The position numbers and the translations under genes are program-made. Shown piece by piece: positions 1-10,718 of a DNA stretch of 64,000 nucleotides (positions are counted from its first letter, which is position 1; each line of letters starts with the position of its first letter). The stretch spans positions 85,140-149,139 of the forward strand of contig NZ_JAMOII010000009.1 of assembly GCF_024448985.1 (NCBI RefSeq). The letters are read 5' to 3'. The stretch is from Stutzerimonas stutzeri. GTDB lineage: Bacteria > Pseudomonadota > Gammaproteobacteria > Pseudomonadales > Pseudomonadaceae. The notes under the pieces were generated by a model. That model was not told the DNA's origin. It made no database searches and saw only the letters and a program-made list of their open reading frames with translations.

Positions 1-655
1 GATCAACGATGGCCCCGTCGACCTGCAAGTCGTCGAATACCAGCTCACCGACCCGATCCGGCCCCTCGCCCGTGAACAGTCCGACCTTCAGGCCGATAAA
101 GGACACCGTGAGGTCCGCCGTCACCGCCTCCCCCAGCACGCGCCCGGTATCGGCACAGAGGCCGGACGGCAGGTCGACAGCGAGAACCGGCTGACGACTA
201 TTGTTCATAGCACGAATGGCACTGGCGTACGGCTCGCGAACCTCTCCGGAGACCCCAGTGCCCAGCAGCGCATCGACCAGCACACCTTGCAGGCTTGCCT
301 CCGGCGTCCATGGCAGCATGGTGACGCCAGCCTCCCGGGCCACAGCGAAAGCCTGAGCGGCATCACCTTGAAGCTGCTGCGGATCACCCACCGCGAGCAC
401 CTGAACCTGACGACCACCACGCTGCGCCAAGGCAGCGATCAGGTAGCCGTCACCGGCATTGTTGCCACGTCCAGCCATCACGGTGATCCACTGCTCGTCA
501 GGCCAACGCCGACGCAACGAACGCCAGGCAGCGTGGGCAGCGCGCTGCATCAGTTCGAAACCGGGTGTACCTGCGGCGATCAGACGTGCGTCGATCTCTC
601 GCACCTGGGCGGCAGTATATAAAGAGGTGGGCAAGGTATCGGTGGTCTGAGACAT
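1..655 (-). CDS. nnr: NAD(P)H-hydrate epimerase/dehydratase (Nnr), N-terminal part
   Basis: The gene enters from the left edge, so only the N-terminal ~218 residues (YjeF_N epimerase domain) are visible; the ADP/ATP-dependent dehydratase domain would lie outside. The enzyme repairs hydrated NAD(P)H. Visible motifs are GRGNNAGDGY, the DALLGTG turn and AVDLPSGL, all typical of the epimerase fold. The start is the ATG read from 655 (MSQTTDTLPTSLY). It is divergent from queG, the usual pseudomonad arrangement upstream of tsaE-amiB-mutL (not visible here). Confidence 0.9.
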   Translation of the reverse strand, partial: MSQTTDTLPTSLYTAAQVREIDARLIAAGTPGFELMQRAAHAAWRSLRRRWPDEQWITVMAGRGNNAGDGYLIAALAQRGGRQVQVLAVGDPQQLQGDAAQAFAVAREAGVTMLPWTPEASLQGVLVDALLGTGVSGEVREPYASAIRAMNNSRQPVLAVDLPSGLCADTGRVLGEAVTADLTVSFIGLKVGLFTGEGPDRVGELVFDDLQVDGAIVD

Positions 656-841
656 GAATCACCCGAACGAATATCTGGCAGAATTATACGCATGCGCCAC
701 CCGGCCCGCCCGCGGATGCATCGAGTTTCACCGCAGCCGCTCAAGCGCAACGGGCGCCAGCCGATGCATTCACCACCCTTTCCTATACCGCGCCGAACCA
801 AACGCCCCCCATACGCGACGAAGTCTCGAAGACCTTATCCA

Positions 842-1966
842 ATGTCCAACCAAACCCTCGACCCCGCCGCTCTCGCCCAATCCATCAAGGAATGGGGACG
901 CGAGCTGGGCTTTCAGCAGGTCGGCATCACTGGTGTCGACCTGGCCGAGCATGAGGCGCATCTGCAGCGCTGGCTCGCCGAGGGCTACCAGGGCGAGATG
1001 GATTACATGGCCGCCCACGGCAACAAGCGCTCACGGCCCGACGAACTGGTGCCCGGCACCCTACGCGTAATCTCGTTGCGCATGGATTACTTGCCCGGCG
1101 ACACGCGCATGAGCCAGCGTCTGGCCGAGTCGGAAAAGGCCTACGTCTCGCGCTACGCCCTTGGCCGCGACTACCACAAGCTGATCCGCAAACGAATCCA
1201 ACAACTGGCCGAGCGTATCCAGCAAGTAGTCGGCCCGTTCGGCTTCCGCGCCTTCGTCGACAGCGCGCCGGTGCTGGAAAAAGCCGCGGCGCAGCAGGCA
1301 GGACTCGGCTGGATTGGCAAGAACACCCTGCTGCTCAACCGCAAGGCCGGTAGCTGGTTCTTCCTCGGCGAGCTGTTCGTCGATATCGACCTGCCCGTCG
1401 ACGAGCCCGTTACCAGTCAGCATTGCGGCAGTTGCCAAGCCTGCCTGGACATTTGCCCCACCGAGGCCTTCGTAGGCGAACGGATACTGGATGCGCGGCG
1501 CTGCATTTCCTACCTGACCATCGAACTGAAAGGCCCGATCCCGGTGGAATTGCGCAGCAAGGTCGGCAACCGCGTGTTCGGCTGCGACGATTGCCAGATC
1601 GTCTGCCCTTGGAATCGTTTCGCCAAACCGACCGAACAAACCGACTTCCAGCCGCGCCACAGCCTGGACAATGCCGAGTTGGCGGCGCTATTCCGCTGGG
1701 GCGAAGACGAATTTCTCAGCCGCACCGAAGGCTCGCCGTTGCGCCGCGCCGGTTACGAGCGCTGGTTGCGCAACCTGGCGGTCGGGCTGGGCAATGCACC
1801 GTCGAGCATTCCGGTGCTGGAAGCCTTGCAAGCCCGCCGTGACGATCCCTCGGAGCTGGTGCGTGAGCATGTGGAATGGGCACTGGCTCAGCACGGCAAC
1901 CGTCTAGAGCCCACCGCTCACGCCCAATCCGACGCCGAGCTCCGCCGCCACGGCGAAGGGCAATAA
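842..1966 (+). CDS. queG: Epoxyqueuosine reductase QueG
   Basis: QueG carries out the last step of queuosine synthesis in tRNA, reducing epoxyqueuosine to queuosine with a cobalamin cofactor and two 4Fe-4S clusters in the cytoplasm. The 374-aa protein has the expected cluster motifs CGSCQACLDICP (about residues 195-206) and CDDCQIVCPWN (about 248-258). The frame is open upstream to 692, but the ATG at 842 gives the normal family length and N-terminus; its Shine-Dalgarno sequence is weak. The last 63 bases overlap, tail to tail, the lipoprotein gene on the other strand. As a B12 enzyme it is another consumer of the cobalamin handled by genes near 28-35 kb. Confidence 0.95.
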   Translation: MSNQTLDPAALAQSIKEWGRELGFQQVGITGVDLAEHEAHLQRWLAEGYQGEMDYMAAHGNKRSRPDELVPGTLRVISLRMDYLPGDTRMSQRLAESEKAYVSRYALGRDYHKLIRKRIQQLAERIQQVVGPFGFRAFVDSAPVLEKAAAQQAGLGWIGKNTLLLNRKAGSWFFLGELFVDIDLPVDEPVTSQHCGSCQACLDICPTEAFVGERILDARRCISYLTIELKGPIPVELRSKVGNRVFGCDDCQIVCPWNRFAKPTEQTDFQPRHSLDNAELAALFRWGEDEFLSRTEGSPLRRAGYERWLRNLAVGLGNAPSSIPVLEALQARRDDPSELVREHVEWALAQHGNRLEPTAHAQSDAELRRHGEGQ

Positions 1967-2200
1967 CAGCGTATCGAGCAGCAGACTGGCCGGCAGATCC
2001 AGAGCGGCATGTTTCGGCGCGGTGGCACCGAAGCGCTCGTGAGGACAGCAGCCGCCGTTGAGGCTGTACCAGTCGAGGCGCGTACCGGAATAGATGATCG
2101 GCGCGCCGGGCTTGGCCGCATCGAGGGTGCGGACCGTGGCGCAGCCAGATAGCAGAAGGACGGCAAGCAGAGTCGACCCGAGGGTAGCCTTGTGTTTCAC
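1904..2200 (-). CDS. YceK/YidQ-type small lipoprotein
   Basis: A 98-aa protein with a lipoprotein signal (LLLSGC lipobox, lipidated Cys near residue 20) followed by a YceK/YidQ-like body: YSGTRLDW, a CCPHE segment, and a hydrophobic C-terminal segment containing PASLLLDTLLLPF. The GTG at 2200 is chosen because an AGGAG box lies six bases upstream; the frame is open to 2257. It is probably anchored in the outer or inner membrane; the function of the family is unknown. Its 3' end overlaps queG by 63 bases on the opposite strand. Confidence 0.8.
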   Translation of the reverse strand: MKHKATLGSTLLAVLLLSGCATVRTLDAAKPGAPIIYSGTRLDWYSLNGGCCPHERFGATAPKHAALDLPASLLLDTLLLPFAVAAELGVGLGVSGGL

Positions 2201-2253
2201 CTGCAGCTCCTGAATATGGGTATCGCTGCGAACAATGCCATCCTCGGCGCGCT

Positions 2254-2883
2254 TCACTCGTCGCTGACGAAATGGTGCTCACCCCAACGCGGCAGCATGT
2301 CCTGGGGAATCTGCAGCAGATTGAGGATGCGCGCGACGACGAAATCCACCAGGTCGTCGAGGGTCTGCGGCTGGTGGTAGAAGCCGGGCGAAGCCGGCAG
2401 GATCACCGCACCCAGATTCGACAGCTTGAGCATGTTCTCCAGGTGGATGCTCGAATACGGCGCCTCGCGTGGCACGAGAATGAGTTGGCGGCGCTCTTTG
2501 AGGGTGACGTCCGCCGCGCGTTCGATCAGGTTGTTGCAGGCGCCTGTGGCGATAGCTGACAGCGTGCCGGTGGAACAGGGCACCACCACCATCGCCGTCG
2601 GTGCGCCGGAGCCGGAAGCCGGCGGCGCCATCCAATCTTCCTTGGCGAATACCCGGATCTGCCCCGCCGCCGCGCCGGTGTATTCGGAAAGAAACGCCTG
2701 CATGGCCTGGGGTTTGGCCGGCAGTACTACGTCGGTTTCGGTGGCCATCACCAGTTGCGCGGCCTTGGAGATCAGGAAGTGCACCTCGCGGTCTTCCTGG
2801 ATCAGGCAATCAAGCAGGCGTAAGCCGTATTGCGCGCCGGATGCGCCGGTCATTGCCAGGGTGATGCGTTCCGGTCCGTTCAT
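2254..2883 (-). CDS. ubiX: Flavin prenyltransferase UbiX
   Basis: UbiX makes prenylated FMN from FMN and dimethylallyl phosphate, the cofactor of the UbiD decarboxylase in ubiquinone synthesis. The 209-aa product has the N-terminal flavin-binding TGASGAQYG, the [17 protein letters not shown] segment and the LVPREAP motif of the family. It lies 72 bases downstream of mpl on the same strand, the order seen in other pseudomonads, so the two may share a transcript. Confidence 0.95.
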   Translation of the reverse strand: MNGPERITLAMTGASGAQYGLRLLDCLIQEDREVHFLISKAAQLVMATETDVVLPAKPQAMQAFLSEYTGAAAGQIRVFAKEDWMAPPASGSGAPTAMVVVPCSTGTLSAIATGACNNLIERAADVTLKERRQLILVPREAPYSSIHLENMLKLSNLGAVILPASPGFYHQPQTLDDLVDFVVARILNLLQIPQDMLPRWGEHHFVSDE

Positions 2884-2927
2884 TCGTTGCTTATCCTATT
2901 GCGTGGTCTTTTCGGTGGGCTGGGTAG

Positions 2928-2945
2928 GGTGGGCTTCAGCCCACC
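2928..2945. repeat. Short palindromic element between mpl and ubiX
   Basis: GGTGGGC and GCCCACC form a perfect 7-bp stem with a four-base loop in the 72-base gap between mpl and ubiX. GTAGGGTGGGCTTCAGCCCACC-type palindromes are common in bacterial intergenic DNA. It could attenuate transcription from mpl into ubiX, but there is no T-run on either side. Confidence 0.5.
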
Positions 2946-2955
2946 AAATAAGGCC

Positions 2956-4305
2956 CTACGCCAGCGCCTCGGCCAATTTGCCGTGCAACCCACCAAAACC
3001 ACCGTTGCTCATCACCACCACTTGAGTGCCCGGCGTGGCGTCGGCCTTGACCTTGGCGATGATTGCATCCAACGAGTCGCAAACCGTCGTCTCGACAGGC
3101 GAGCCGGCGACCGCCGCGGCCAAGTCCCAGCCGAGATTTGGCGGCGCGTACCAGATCGCCTGATTGGCCTGCGCCACCGATTCGGCCAGGCCTTCACGGT
3201 GCGCGCCAAGCTTCATCGAATTGGAGCGCGGCTCGACCACGGCGATGATCGGTGCATCGCCGACGCGCTTGCGCAGGCCGTCCAGGGTGGTGGCGATGGC
3301 TGTCGGGTGATGGGCGAAGTCGTCATAAATGGTCACGCCATTCACGTCTGCGACCTTTTCCATGCGTCGCTTGACACTGCGGAATTCGCTCAGCGCTTCG
3401 GCTCCCTGCTTGGGCAATACGCCGACATGGCGCGCCGCCGCGAGCGTGGCCAGAGCGTTATTGACGTTGTGCTGACCAGTCAATTCCCAGTCCACCACGC
3501 CTTGCACAGTGCCGCCGAAGATCACCTCGAAGCGCGAGCCGTCGGCGCTGAGCAGGTTGGCCTGCCATTGCCCGCCTTCGCCGGTTGTCTGCACCGGTGT
3601 CCAGCAGCCCATGCCGACCACGCGCTTTAGCGCTTCTTCGGATTGAGGATGGATGACCAGCCCTTCGCTAGGCACGATGCGTACCAGATGATGAAACTGC
3701 CGTTCGATCGCCGCGAGGTCGGGAAAGATGTCCGCGTGGTCGAATTCGAGGTTATTGAGGATCGCCGTGCGCGGGCGGTAGTGGACGAACTTGCTGCGCT
3801 TGTCGAAGAAGGCGCTGTCGTACTCGTCCGCTTCGACCACGAAGAAAGGCGTGCCGCCCAAGCGCGCAGAGATGCCAAAGTTCTGCGGGACACCACCGAT
3901 GAGGAAGCCCGGACTCATCCCGGCGTGTTCCAGCACCCAGGCCAGCATGCTGCTGGTGGTGGTCTTGCCATGCGTGCCTGCCGCGGCCAACACCCAACGC
4001 CCTTGCAGCACGTGATCGGCCAACCATTGCGGGCCGGAAACGTAAGGCAGCCCTTTATTGAGCACATATTCCACCGCCGGGTTGCCGCGCGACAGTGCAT
4101 TGCCGATCACCACCAAATCCGGCGCCGGATCGAGCTGGCTCGGCTCATAGCCCTGGGTCAACTGAATGCCCTGGGCTTCCAGCTGAGTGCTCATGGGGGG
4201 ATAGACGTTGGCGTCGGAGCCGGTGACGCGATGGCCCAGTTCCTTGGCGAGAACGGCCAGCGAGCCCATGAAGGTGCCGCAGATGCCGAGAATATGGATA
4301 TGCAT
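2956..4305 (-). CDS. mpl: UDP-N-acetylmuramate:L-alanyl-gamma-D-glutamyl-meso-diaminopimelate ligase
   Basis: Mpl recycles murein by ligating the L-Ala-D-Glu-mDAP tripeptide to UDP-MurNAc with ATP. The 449-aa protein starts MHIHILGICGTFMG (nucleotide-binding N-terminus), carries the Mur-ligase ATP loop AAGTHGKTTTSSM and ends with the usual C-terminal ligase domain (YDDFAHHPTAI). The ATG at 4305 gives the family length; the frame extends upstream to 4566, but that part has no family similarity. Confidence 0.95.
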   Translation of the reverse strand: MHIHILGICGTFMGSLAVLAKELGHRVTGSDANVYPPMSTQLEAQGIQLTQGYEPSQLDPAPDLVVIGNALSRGNPAVEYVLNKGLPYVSGPQWLADHVLQGRWVLAAAGTHGKTTTSSMLAWVLEHAGMSPGFLIGGVPQNFGISARLGGTPFFVVEADEYDSAFFDKRSKFVHYRPRTAILNNLEFDHADIFPDLAAIERQFHHLVRIVPSEGLVIHPQSEEALKRVVGMGCWTPVQTTGEGGQWQANLLSADGSRFEVIFGGTVQGVVDWELTGQHNVNNALATLAAARHVGVLPKQGAEALSEFRSVKRRMEKVADVNGVTIYDDFAHHPTAIATTLDGLRKRVGDAPIIAVVEPRSNSMKLGAHREGLAESVAQANQAIWYAPPNLGWDLAAAVAGSPVETTVCDSLDAIIAKVKADATPGTQVVVMSNGGFGGLHGKLAEALA

Positions 4306-4593
4306 GGATGACCTCGAAAAAGCGCCGCTCTCGACTTCCAGCAGAGGAGTTCGGCCGCAAAGATTGCGCAGCAGATTAGCACGAGACGGCCCTTCCAGCC
4401 GCGATCCAGCTGGGAGTCTGGCAGCTGCGCCAACACCTCGGAGCACGCTCGCCGCGCCCTCACACCTGAGCCGCTTTTCGCCAACTATCGGCTGAGTCGA
4501 TACACACTGCCTAACAATCGATTGGCACTCATCGGCAAGCGAGGGCAAGTATGACCACTCGGTCACCTACTAAAACAAGCCCAGGAGCCTTGC

Positions 4594-5694
4594 ATGCCGC
4601 AGAAATTCCACAACCCGGTCGCGACTTTCTTTGGCGCCGACAGCCTGAAGGAAATTCGCAGCCTTACCGAAAACCAGTACGTCGCCCTTGTCACTTTTCC
4701 CGAAGCACGCTCGCTGGGCCTGATCGATCGTGTGCAGGCGCTGCTCGGTGATCGACTGGCCTACATCGTCGAGGATGTGCAGCCCAACCCCGACGTTGCG
4801 CAGCTGAGCGGTATATACGAGCGCTTCTGGCAACAGGCCAGCCACTGCCAGACGGTGATCGCTCTGGGTGGCGGCAGCGCCATCGACACCGCCAAGGCAC
4901 TGATCGTCGGCACCCAAAGCGGGCGCTTCAACGAACTGCTCGAACTGCTGGCCAGCGGCCAGGCGTTCACCTCAGCCAGCAGCAAAAGCCTGATCGCCAT
5001 CCCCACCACTGCCGGCACCGGCAGCGAGGTGACGCCCTGGGCGACGATCTGGGATTCGGCCAACCTGAAAAAATACTCCCTGCATCTGGAATGCACCTGG
5101 CCCCGGGCCGCGATCATCGACCCGCAACTGATGCTGACCGTTCCCAGGGGCGTCACCGTGTCCACGGGTCTGGATGCGCTCTCGCATGCGATGGAATCCA
5201 TCTGGAACGTGAACGCCAACTCGGTATCGGACACCTTCGCCACATCCGCAATACGTGATGTGCTCGACTGCCTGCCTGCACTCTGCAAGGACCTGGGCAA
5301 CCTCGAACTGCGCTCGCGCATGGCCCTGGCCGCGATGAAAGCCGGGCTGGCGTTCTCCAACACCAAGACCGCCCTCGCCCACTCGATTTCCTATGAGATG
5401 ACCCTGCGCCACGGCCTGCCCCATGGCATCGCCTGCTCGTTCACCCTGCCAATGGTTCTGGGGCTGGCCTGGGGCCGCGACCCTGGACGCGACCGCGTGC
5501 TGAAGCAGGTGTTCGGTGCCGATCTCGACACCGCTCAGCAACGGCTTCGCCAGTTCCTGCACAGCCTGGACGTGAAGACCGAATTTGCCGATTACGGCGT
5601 GGCAGCCGACGAAGCGCAGCAGATGATCGACTACGCCCTGCTCGGCGCCCGCGGCAAGAACTTCATCGGCGCGCCATCAAGCCCCGTGCACTGA
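4594..5694 (+). CDS. Iron-containing alcohol dehydrogenase of a phosphonate cassette
   Basis: A 366-aa group III (iron-dependent) alcohol dehydrogenase. GGGSAIDTAKA (from about residue 92) is the NAD-binding loop, PTTAGTGSEVT follows, and DALSHAMES plus the His residues near HSISYEMTLRHGLPHG supply metal ligands. An AGGAG box precedes the ATG. It heads a same-strand series with an organophosphate-type MFS carrier, a LysR regulator and phnX. From that context it probably interconverts phosphonoacetaldehyde and 2-hydroxyethylphosphonate or a related alcohol; this is inference. I recall such dehydrogenases next to phnX in other pseudomonads. Confidence 0.85.
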   Translation: MPQKFHNPVATFFGADSLKEIRSLTENQYVALVTFPEARSLGLIDRVQALLGDRLAYIVEDVQPNPDVAQLSGIYERFWQQASHCQTVIALGGGSAIDTAKALIVGTQSGRFNELLELLASGQAFTSASSKSLIAIPTTAGTGSEVTPWATIWDSANLKKYSLHLECTWPRAAIIDPQLMLTVPRGVTVSTGLDALSHAMESIWNVNANSVSDTFATSAIRDVLDCLPALCKDLGNLELRSRMALAAMKAGLAFSNTKTALAHSISYEMTLRHGLPHGIACSFTLPMVLGLAWGRDPGRDRVLKQVFGADLDTAQQRLRQFLHSLDVKTEFADYGVAADEAQQMIDYALLGARGKNFIGAPSSPVH

Positions 5695-5787
5695 TCCACC
5701 CGATCAACCTCCTCGTTATCCGCCACACCTCAAGAGTGAGCCGGCGCGGCGTCAGCGCGTCGGTCTATAACAAGAAGGATAAACACG

Positions 5788-7077
5788 ATGACAATCGCAG
5801 AAGCGTTACCTACTAGCACCACCACGAGGTCATTCCGCCGGATGCAATGGCGAATGCTCTTCGCTGCCATGTTCTGCTACCTGTTCTTCTATACCGGCCG
5901 TCAGACGTTCGGCTTCGCCATCCCCGGCATGCAGGAGGAGTTCGAGCTATCCAAACAAACGCTCGGCTGGGTGTCGACAGGGATGCTATGGGCGTACGCC
6001 ATCGGCCAGGCGATCAACGGCAACCTCGGCGACAAGTACGGCGGACGACGCATGATGAGCGCCGGCGCCATCCTTTCCTGCGGCGCCAACTGGGTCGTCA
6101 GCTTCGCCTCGGGCCTGACCAGTCTGTTCGTGCCATGGGCACTGAACGGCTATTTCCAGGCGCTCGGTTGGGCGCCCGGAAGCCGGCTCCTGTCGAACTG
6201 GTGGGCTGTGAGCGAACGCGGCAAGGTCTACGGCTTCTACGTATTTGCTGCCGGTTGCGCGTCGATCCTTTCCTACATCACCTCGCTGGTAGTCATTGAT
6301 GTCCTGCACCTGGATTGGCGCTGGATCTTCCGTCTGCCCGTGCTGTTGATGCTCGCCGGCGGCATCCGCTTCTACCTCATCGCCCGCGAAAAGCCCGAAG
6401 ACATGGGCTACGAGCCGGTGGATACAGGCGTTGCAAACGAAGAGGACAAGGTTCACGAGAACAGCGACGGCAAGCAGGAAAGCTCCCGTGAGCGTTACAT
6501 GGCGGTTCTGAGAAACCCCAAGGTTGCGATCGCCGCGATAGCGCTCGGATTCCAGAACGCGGCCCGCTACGGCCTGATCATCTGGGTGCCGGTGCACTTC
6601 ATCGGCAGCGACTGGAAAAGCGGCGATTCATGGCTCAACCCGACCTGGATCACTGTCGCACTGCCGGTGGGCATGGCGGTCGGTGCACTCAGCAACGGCT
6701 GGATCTCGGACAAACTGTTCGGCTCCAAACGCTACCTGGCCATCATGCTGTACATGGTCCTGGGTGCGCTGACCAGCTTGTGGATGTGGAGCCTGCCCGG
6801 CCATAGCGTCATCAGCCTAGCGGCATTGTTCCTCTGCGGCTTCTTCGTCTACGGCCCGGCGTCATCGTTCTGGGCGCTCTGCCCCGACCTGGTCGGCGCG
6901 AAACGCGCGGGCACCGCCACCGGCATCATGAACTTCTCGTCCTATCTGTTCGCCGGGCTGGCCGAGCCGCTGATCGGGCATATTCTGGACCTGAGCGGCA
7001 ACACTTCGCCCATCTTCCTCGTCGTCACCACAGCATGCCTGCTGAGTGCGACCGTCGCCTATTTCGTCAAACGCTGA
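5788..7077 (+). CDS. MFS carrier, organophosphate:phosphate antiporter (GlpT/OPA) type
   Basis: A 429-aa, twelve-helix inner-membrane carrier. The N-terminal FYTGRQTFGFAIPG, the GNLGDKYGGRR loop between helices 2 and 3 and the NGYFQALGWAPGSRLLSNWW segment are typical of the OPA branch (GlpT, UhpT, PgtP). A hydrophilic loop (about residues 210-240) separates the halves. A good RBS (AAGAAGGAT) precedes the ATG. Between the iron-ADH and phnX it most likely imports an organophosphonate, though the true substrate is not shown. Confidence 0.85.
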   Translation: MTIAEALPTSTTTRSFRRMQWRMLFAAMFCYLFFYTGRQTFGFAIPGMQEEFELSKQTLGWVSTGMLWAYAIGQAINGNLGDKYGGRRMMSAGAILSCGANWVVSFASGLTSLFVPWALNGYFQALGWAPGSRLLSNWWAVSERGKVYGFYVFAAGCASILSYITSLVVIDVLHLDWRWIFRLPVLLMLAGGIRFYLIAREKPEDMGYEPVDTGVANEEDKVHENSDGKQESSRERYMAVLRNPKVAIAAIALGFQNAARYGLIIWVPVHFIGSDWKSGDSWLNPTWITVALPVGMAVGALSNGWISDKLFGSKRYLAIMLYMVLGALTSLWMWSLPGHSVISLAALFLCGFFVYGPASSFWALCPDLVGAKRAGTATGIMNFSSYLFAGLAEPLIGHILDLSGNTSPIFLVVTTACLLSATVAYFVKR

Positions 7078-7092
7078 ACCGGGGCCTAGCGC

Positions 7093-8016
7093 ATGTACCA
7101 GTACCACAAGTGGCTTCGCTCCTTTCACGCGGTGGCGCGAACCGGCAACTTCACCCAGGCGGCGGATTTTCTTAGCCTGGGCCAGCCCACCGTGAGTGAG
7201 CAGGTCGCCGCACTGGAGCGCAAGTTCGCGATCGAGCTGTTACACCGCCGCGGCAGGAGTACGGTCCTCACCGACGCAGGGCATCAGCTGTACGCCATTA
7301 CCCAGGGTCTCTTCGGCCAGGAGGACGAAGCGATTCAGCTACTGCAAAGCTTCCATCAGAAAAAGACCGGGCTGATACGCATTGGGGCCGTGTCACCGCC
7401 GATTGCCATGAGTCTCACCTATGAACTGATGCGCCGGCACCCGGAAATCGAAGTCGGCACCTCGTTCACCACCGAAGCTGAAACCCTGGAGCGCCTGTAT
7501 AACTTCGATATCGATGTGGCAATCCTCGCGCTGACTGACTTCGACCGCCGGCTGCACACCGAACTCTACCGGTCCTGCCCGATCGTCGCGATGGTACGCC
7601 ACGATCATCCCTGGACCACGCAGAAGTCGGTCCAGCTGCATGAGATCGAAAGCCAGGCACTGGTACTGCGTGAGCAAGGTTCACGCACGCGCCAACTGGT
7701 GGAAAGCGCCTGCCTAGACAGAGGCATCAAGCTGAACTGCGTCATGCAGCTCAACAGCCGCGAAGCCATTGTCCACAGCATCGCCCAGGGCATCGGGATC
7801 GGCTTCGTCTCGGAGGTCGAATACGCCGAGCTGCCCGGCACCCGCGCCATCCGCTTCGCCAATGATCCGTTACATATCGACTACTTCCTCTGCTGCCTCG
7901 GCGTGCGCCGCAACCGCGCATTGATCGCCGACCTGTTTGATAGCTGTCCAGGTGCAGATCCACCCCGCACCGAGACCGCCGTCACCACTGGCGATCCAAC
8001 ACACAACTCGAACTGA
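7093..8016 (+). CDS. LysR-family regulator of the phosphonate cassette
   Basis: A 307-aa LysR-type regulator with an N-terminal winged helix-turn-helix (about residues 5-65; [22 protein letters not shown]) and a C-terminal substrate-binding domain. It lies 15 bases after the MFS gene and 20 bases before phnX, so it is embedded in the operon rather than divergent. It probably senses a phosphonate or a degradation product such as 2-AEP or phosphonoacetaldehyde (inference). The last ~25 residues are polar and not family-conserved. Confidence 0.85.
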   Translation: MYQYHKWLRSFHAVARTGNFTQAADFLSLGQPTVSEQVAALERKFAIELLHRRGRSTVLTDAGHQLYAITQGLFGQEDEAIQLLQSFHQKKTGLIRIGAVSPPIAMSLTYELMRRHPEIEVGTSFTTEAETLERLYNFDIDVAILALTDFDRRLHTELYRSCPIVAMVRHDHPWTTQKSVQLHEIESQALVLREQGSRTRQLVESACLDRGIKLNCVMQLNSREAIVHSIAQGIGIGFVSEVEYAELPGTRAIRFANDPLHIDYFLCCLGVRRNRALIADLFDSCPGADPPRTETAVTTGDPTHNSN

Positions 8017-8036
8017 ATCAAACTAGGAGTACACCC

Positions 8037-8864
8037 ATGAACTATCAGCAACCGAATCAGCTGCAAGCCGCCATCCTCGATTGGGCCGGCACGGTCGTCG
8101 ACTTTGGTTCCTTCGCGCCGACCCAGATCTTCGTCGAGGCCTTCGCCGAGTTCGGCGTGCAGGTCAGCCTGGAAGAAGCGCGTGGCCCCATGGGCATGGC
8201 CAAATGGGATCACATCCGCACCCTATGCAACGTTCCGGAGATTGCCGAGCGTTATCGCGTCGCCTTTGGCCACCTGCCCAGCGACGACGATGTCACCGCC
8301 ATCTACGAGCGCTTCATGCCGCTGCAGATCGCCAAGATCGGCGAGCACTCGGCGCTGATTCCCGGCGCTCTGGATGCCATCGACCAACTGCGTGAAAAGG
8401 GCCTGAAGATTGGCTCCTGTTCTGGCTATCCCGCCGTGGTGATGGAGAAGGTCGTGCAACTTGCTGCAACCAACGGCTACGTCGCCGACCACGTGGTGGC
8501 TACCGACGAAGTGCCCAATGGCCGCCCACACCCCGCTCAGGCGCTGGCCAACGTGATTGCACTGGGCATCAGTGACGTCGCCGCCTGCGTCAAGGTCGAT
8601 GACACAACGCCCGGCATTCTGGAAGGCCGCAGCGCCGGCATGTGGACCGTCGCGCTGATCTGTTCTGGGAATGCGCTAGGTCTGGATTACAAGGGTTACA
8701 AGGCACTATCGGCAGAAAAGCTCGCCGCAGAGCGCGCGCGCATCGCTCAACTGTTCGAAGCTTCGCGCCCGCATTACATGATCGACACCATCACCGACCT
8801 GCCTGCGGTTGTGGAGGAGATCAACGGTCGTCTTAAACGAGGTGAAACGCCACAAGCCAACTAA
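8037..8864 (+). CDS. phnX: Phosphonoacetaldehyde hydrolase (phosphonatase)
   Basis: PhnX cleaves the C-P bond of phosphonoacetaldehyde to acetaldehyde and phosphate. The 275-aa protein is of usual length. It has the HAD nucleophile in [12 protein letters not shown] (Asp15), the Schiff-base lysine in MGMAKWDH (Lys56) and the [12 protein letters not shown] acid motif. An AGGAG box lies eight bases before the ATG. The aminotransferase PhnW, which normally supplies the substrate from 2-aminoethylphosphonate, is absent here; the acetaldehyde formed can be oxidised by the next gene. Confidence 0.95.
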   Translation: MNYQQPNQLQAAILDWAGTVVDFGSFAPTQIFVEAFAEFGVQVSLEEARGPMGMAKWDHIRTLCNVPEIAERYRVAFGHLPSDDDVTAIYERFMPLQIAKIGEHSALIPGALDAIDQLREKGLKIGSCSGYPAVVMEKVVQLAATNGYVADHVVATDEVPNGRPHPAQALANVIALGISDVAACVKVDDTTPGILEGRSAGMWTVALICSGNALGLDYKGYKALSAEKLAAERARIAQLFEASRPHYMIDTITDLPAVVEEINGRLKRGETPQAN

Positions 8865-9006
8865 GCTTGCTGATGCGCTCACGCTATTTTCACGTGGTTT
8901 GACGCTCGATCGACCTTGGCGTCATTCCATCACGGCACACGGCCCACGCTTAGAACAACGCGCCGGCCGTCTGCCCCGATCCATTTCGACAAGAGAGATC
9001 GCCGTC

Positions 9007-10527
<1,521 letters not shown>

Positions 10528-10533
10528 AGCACC

Positions 10534-10559
10534 GCGCGGGCGGCGCCGGCCGCCCGCGC
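10534..10559 (+). terminator. GC-rich hairpin after exaC
   Basis: GCGCGGGCGGC and GCCGCCCGCGC form a perfect 11-bp stem with a four-base loop, seven bases after the exaC stop. There is no T-run, so it may terminate, attenuate or protect the 3' end. It separates exaC from the permease-eutBC unit. Confidence 0.65.
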
Positions 10560-10668
10560 TCGAACAAGACGCCTGCCGGGCGCCGTCATGGTGCCGTGGA
10601 GCCCGGAAAAGGTGCGTTCCTGCCGCACTCTGCAGACAAAACGCGACGAACCTACAGGTTCTGGCGCA

Positions 10669-10684
10669 GGGCATGACGCTTGCT
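10669..10684 (+). promoter_or_regulatory. Candidate sigma-54 promoter (-24/-12) for permease-eutBC
   Basis: GGGCATG-ACGC-TTGCT matches the RpoN consensus TGGCACG-N4-TTGCW at ten of twelve defined positions, with the invariant GG and GC ten bases apart. Transcription would start near 10695, leaving a ~24-base leader with GAGGAA before the permease ATG. In P. aeruginosa the homologous genes are known to depend on RpoN and the enhancer-binding protein EatR, which supports the call. Confidence 0.65.
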
Positions 10685-10718
10685 AGGGAGAGTTGCCAAC
10701 CACCTGCGAGGAACGATC

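Noticed and set aside
2956-4566. mpl starting at 4566
   Set aside because: The first 87 codons of that frame resemble no Mur ligase; MHIHILGICG at 4305 is the conserved N-terminus.
8865-9006. Sigma-54 promoter before exaC
   Set aside because: I looked for GG-N10-GC in this gap; candidates such as GGCACACGG have the wrong spacing, so nothing was called.
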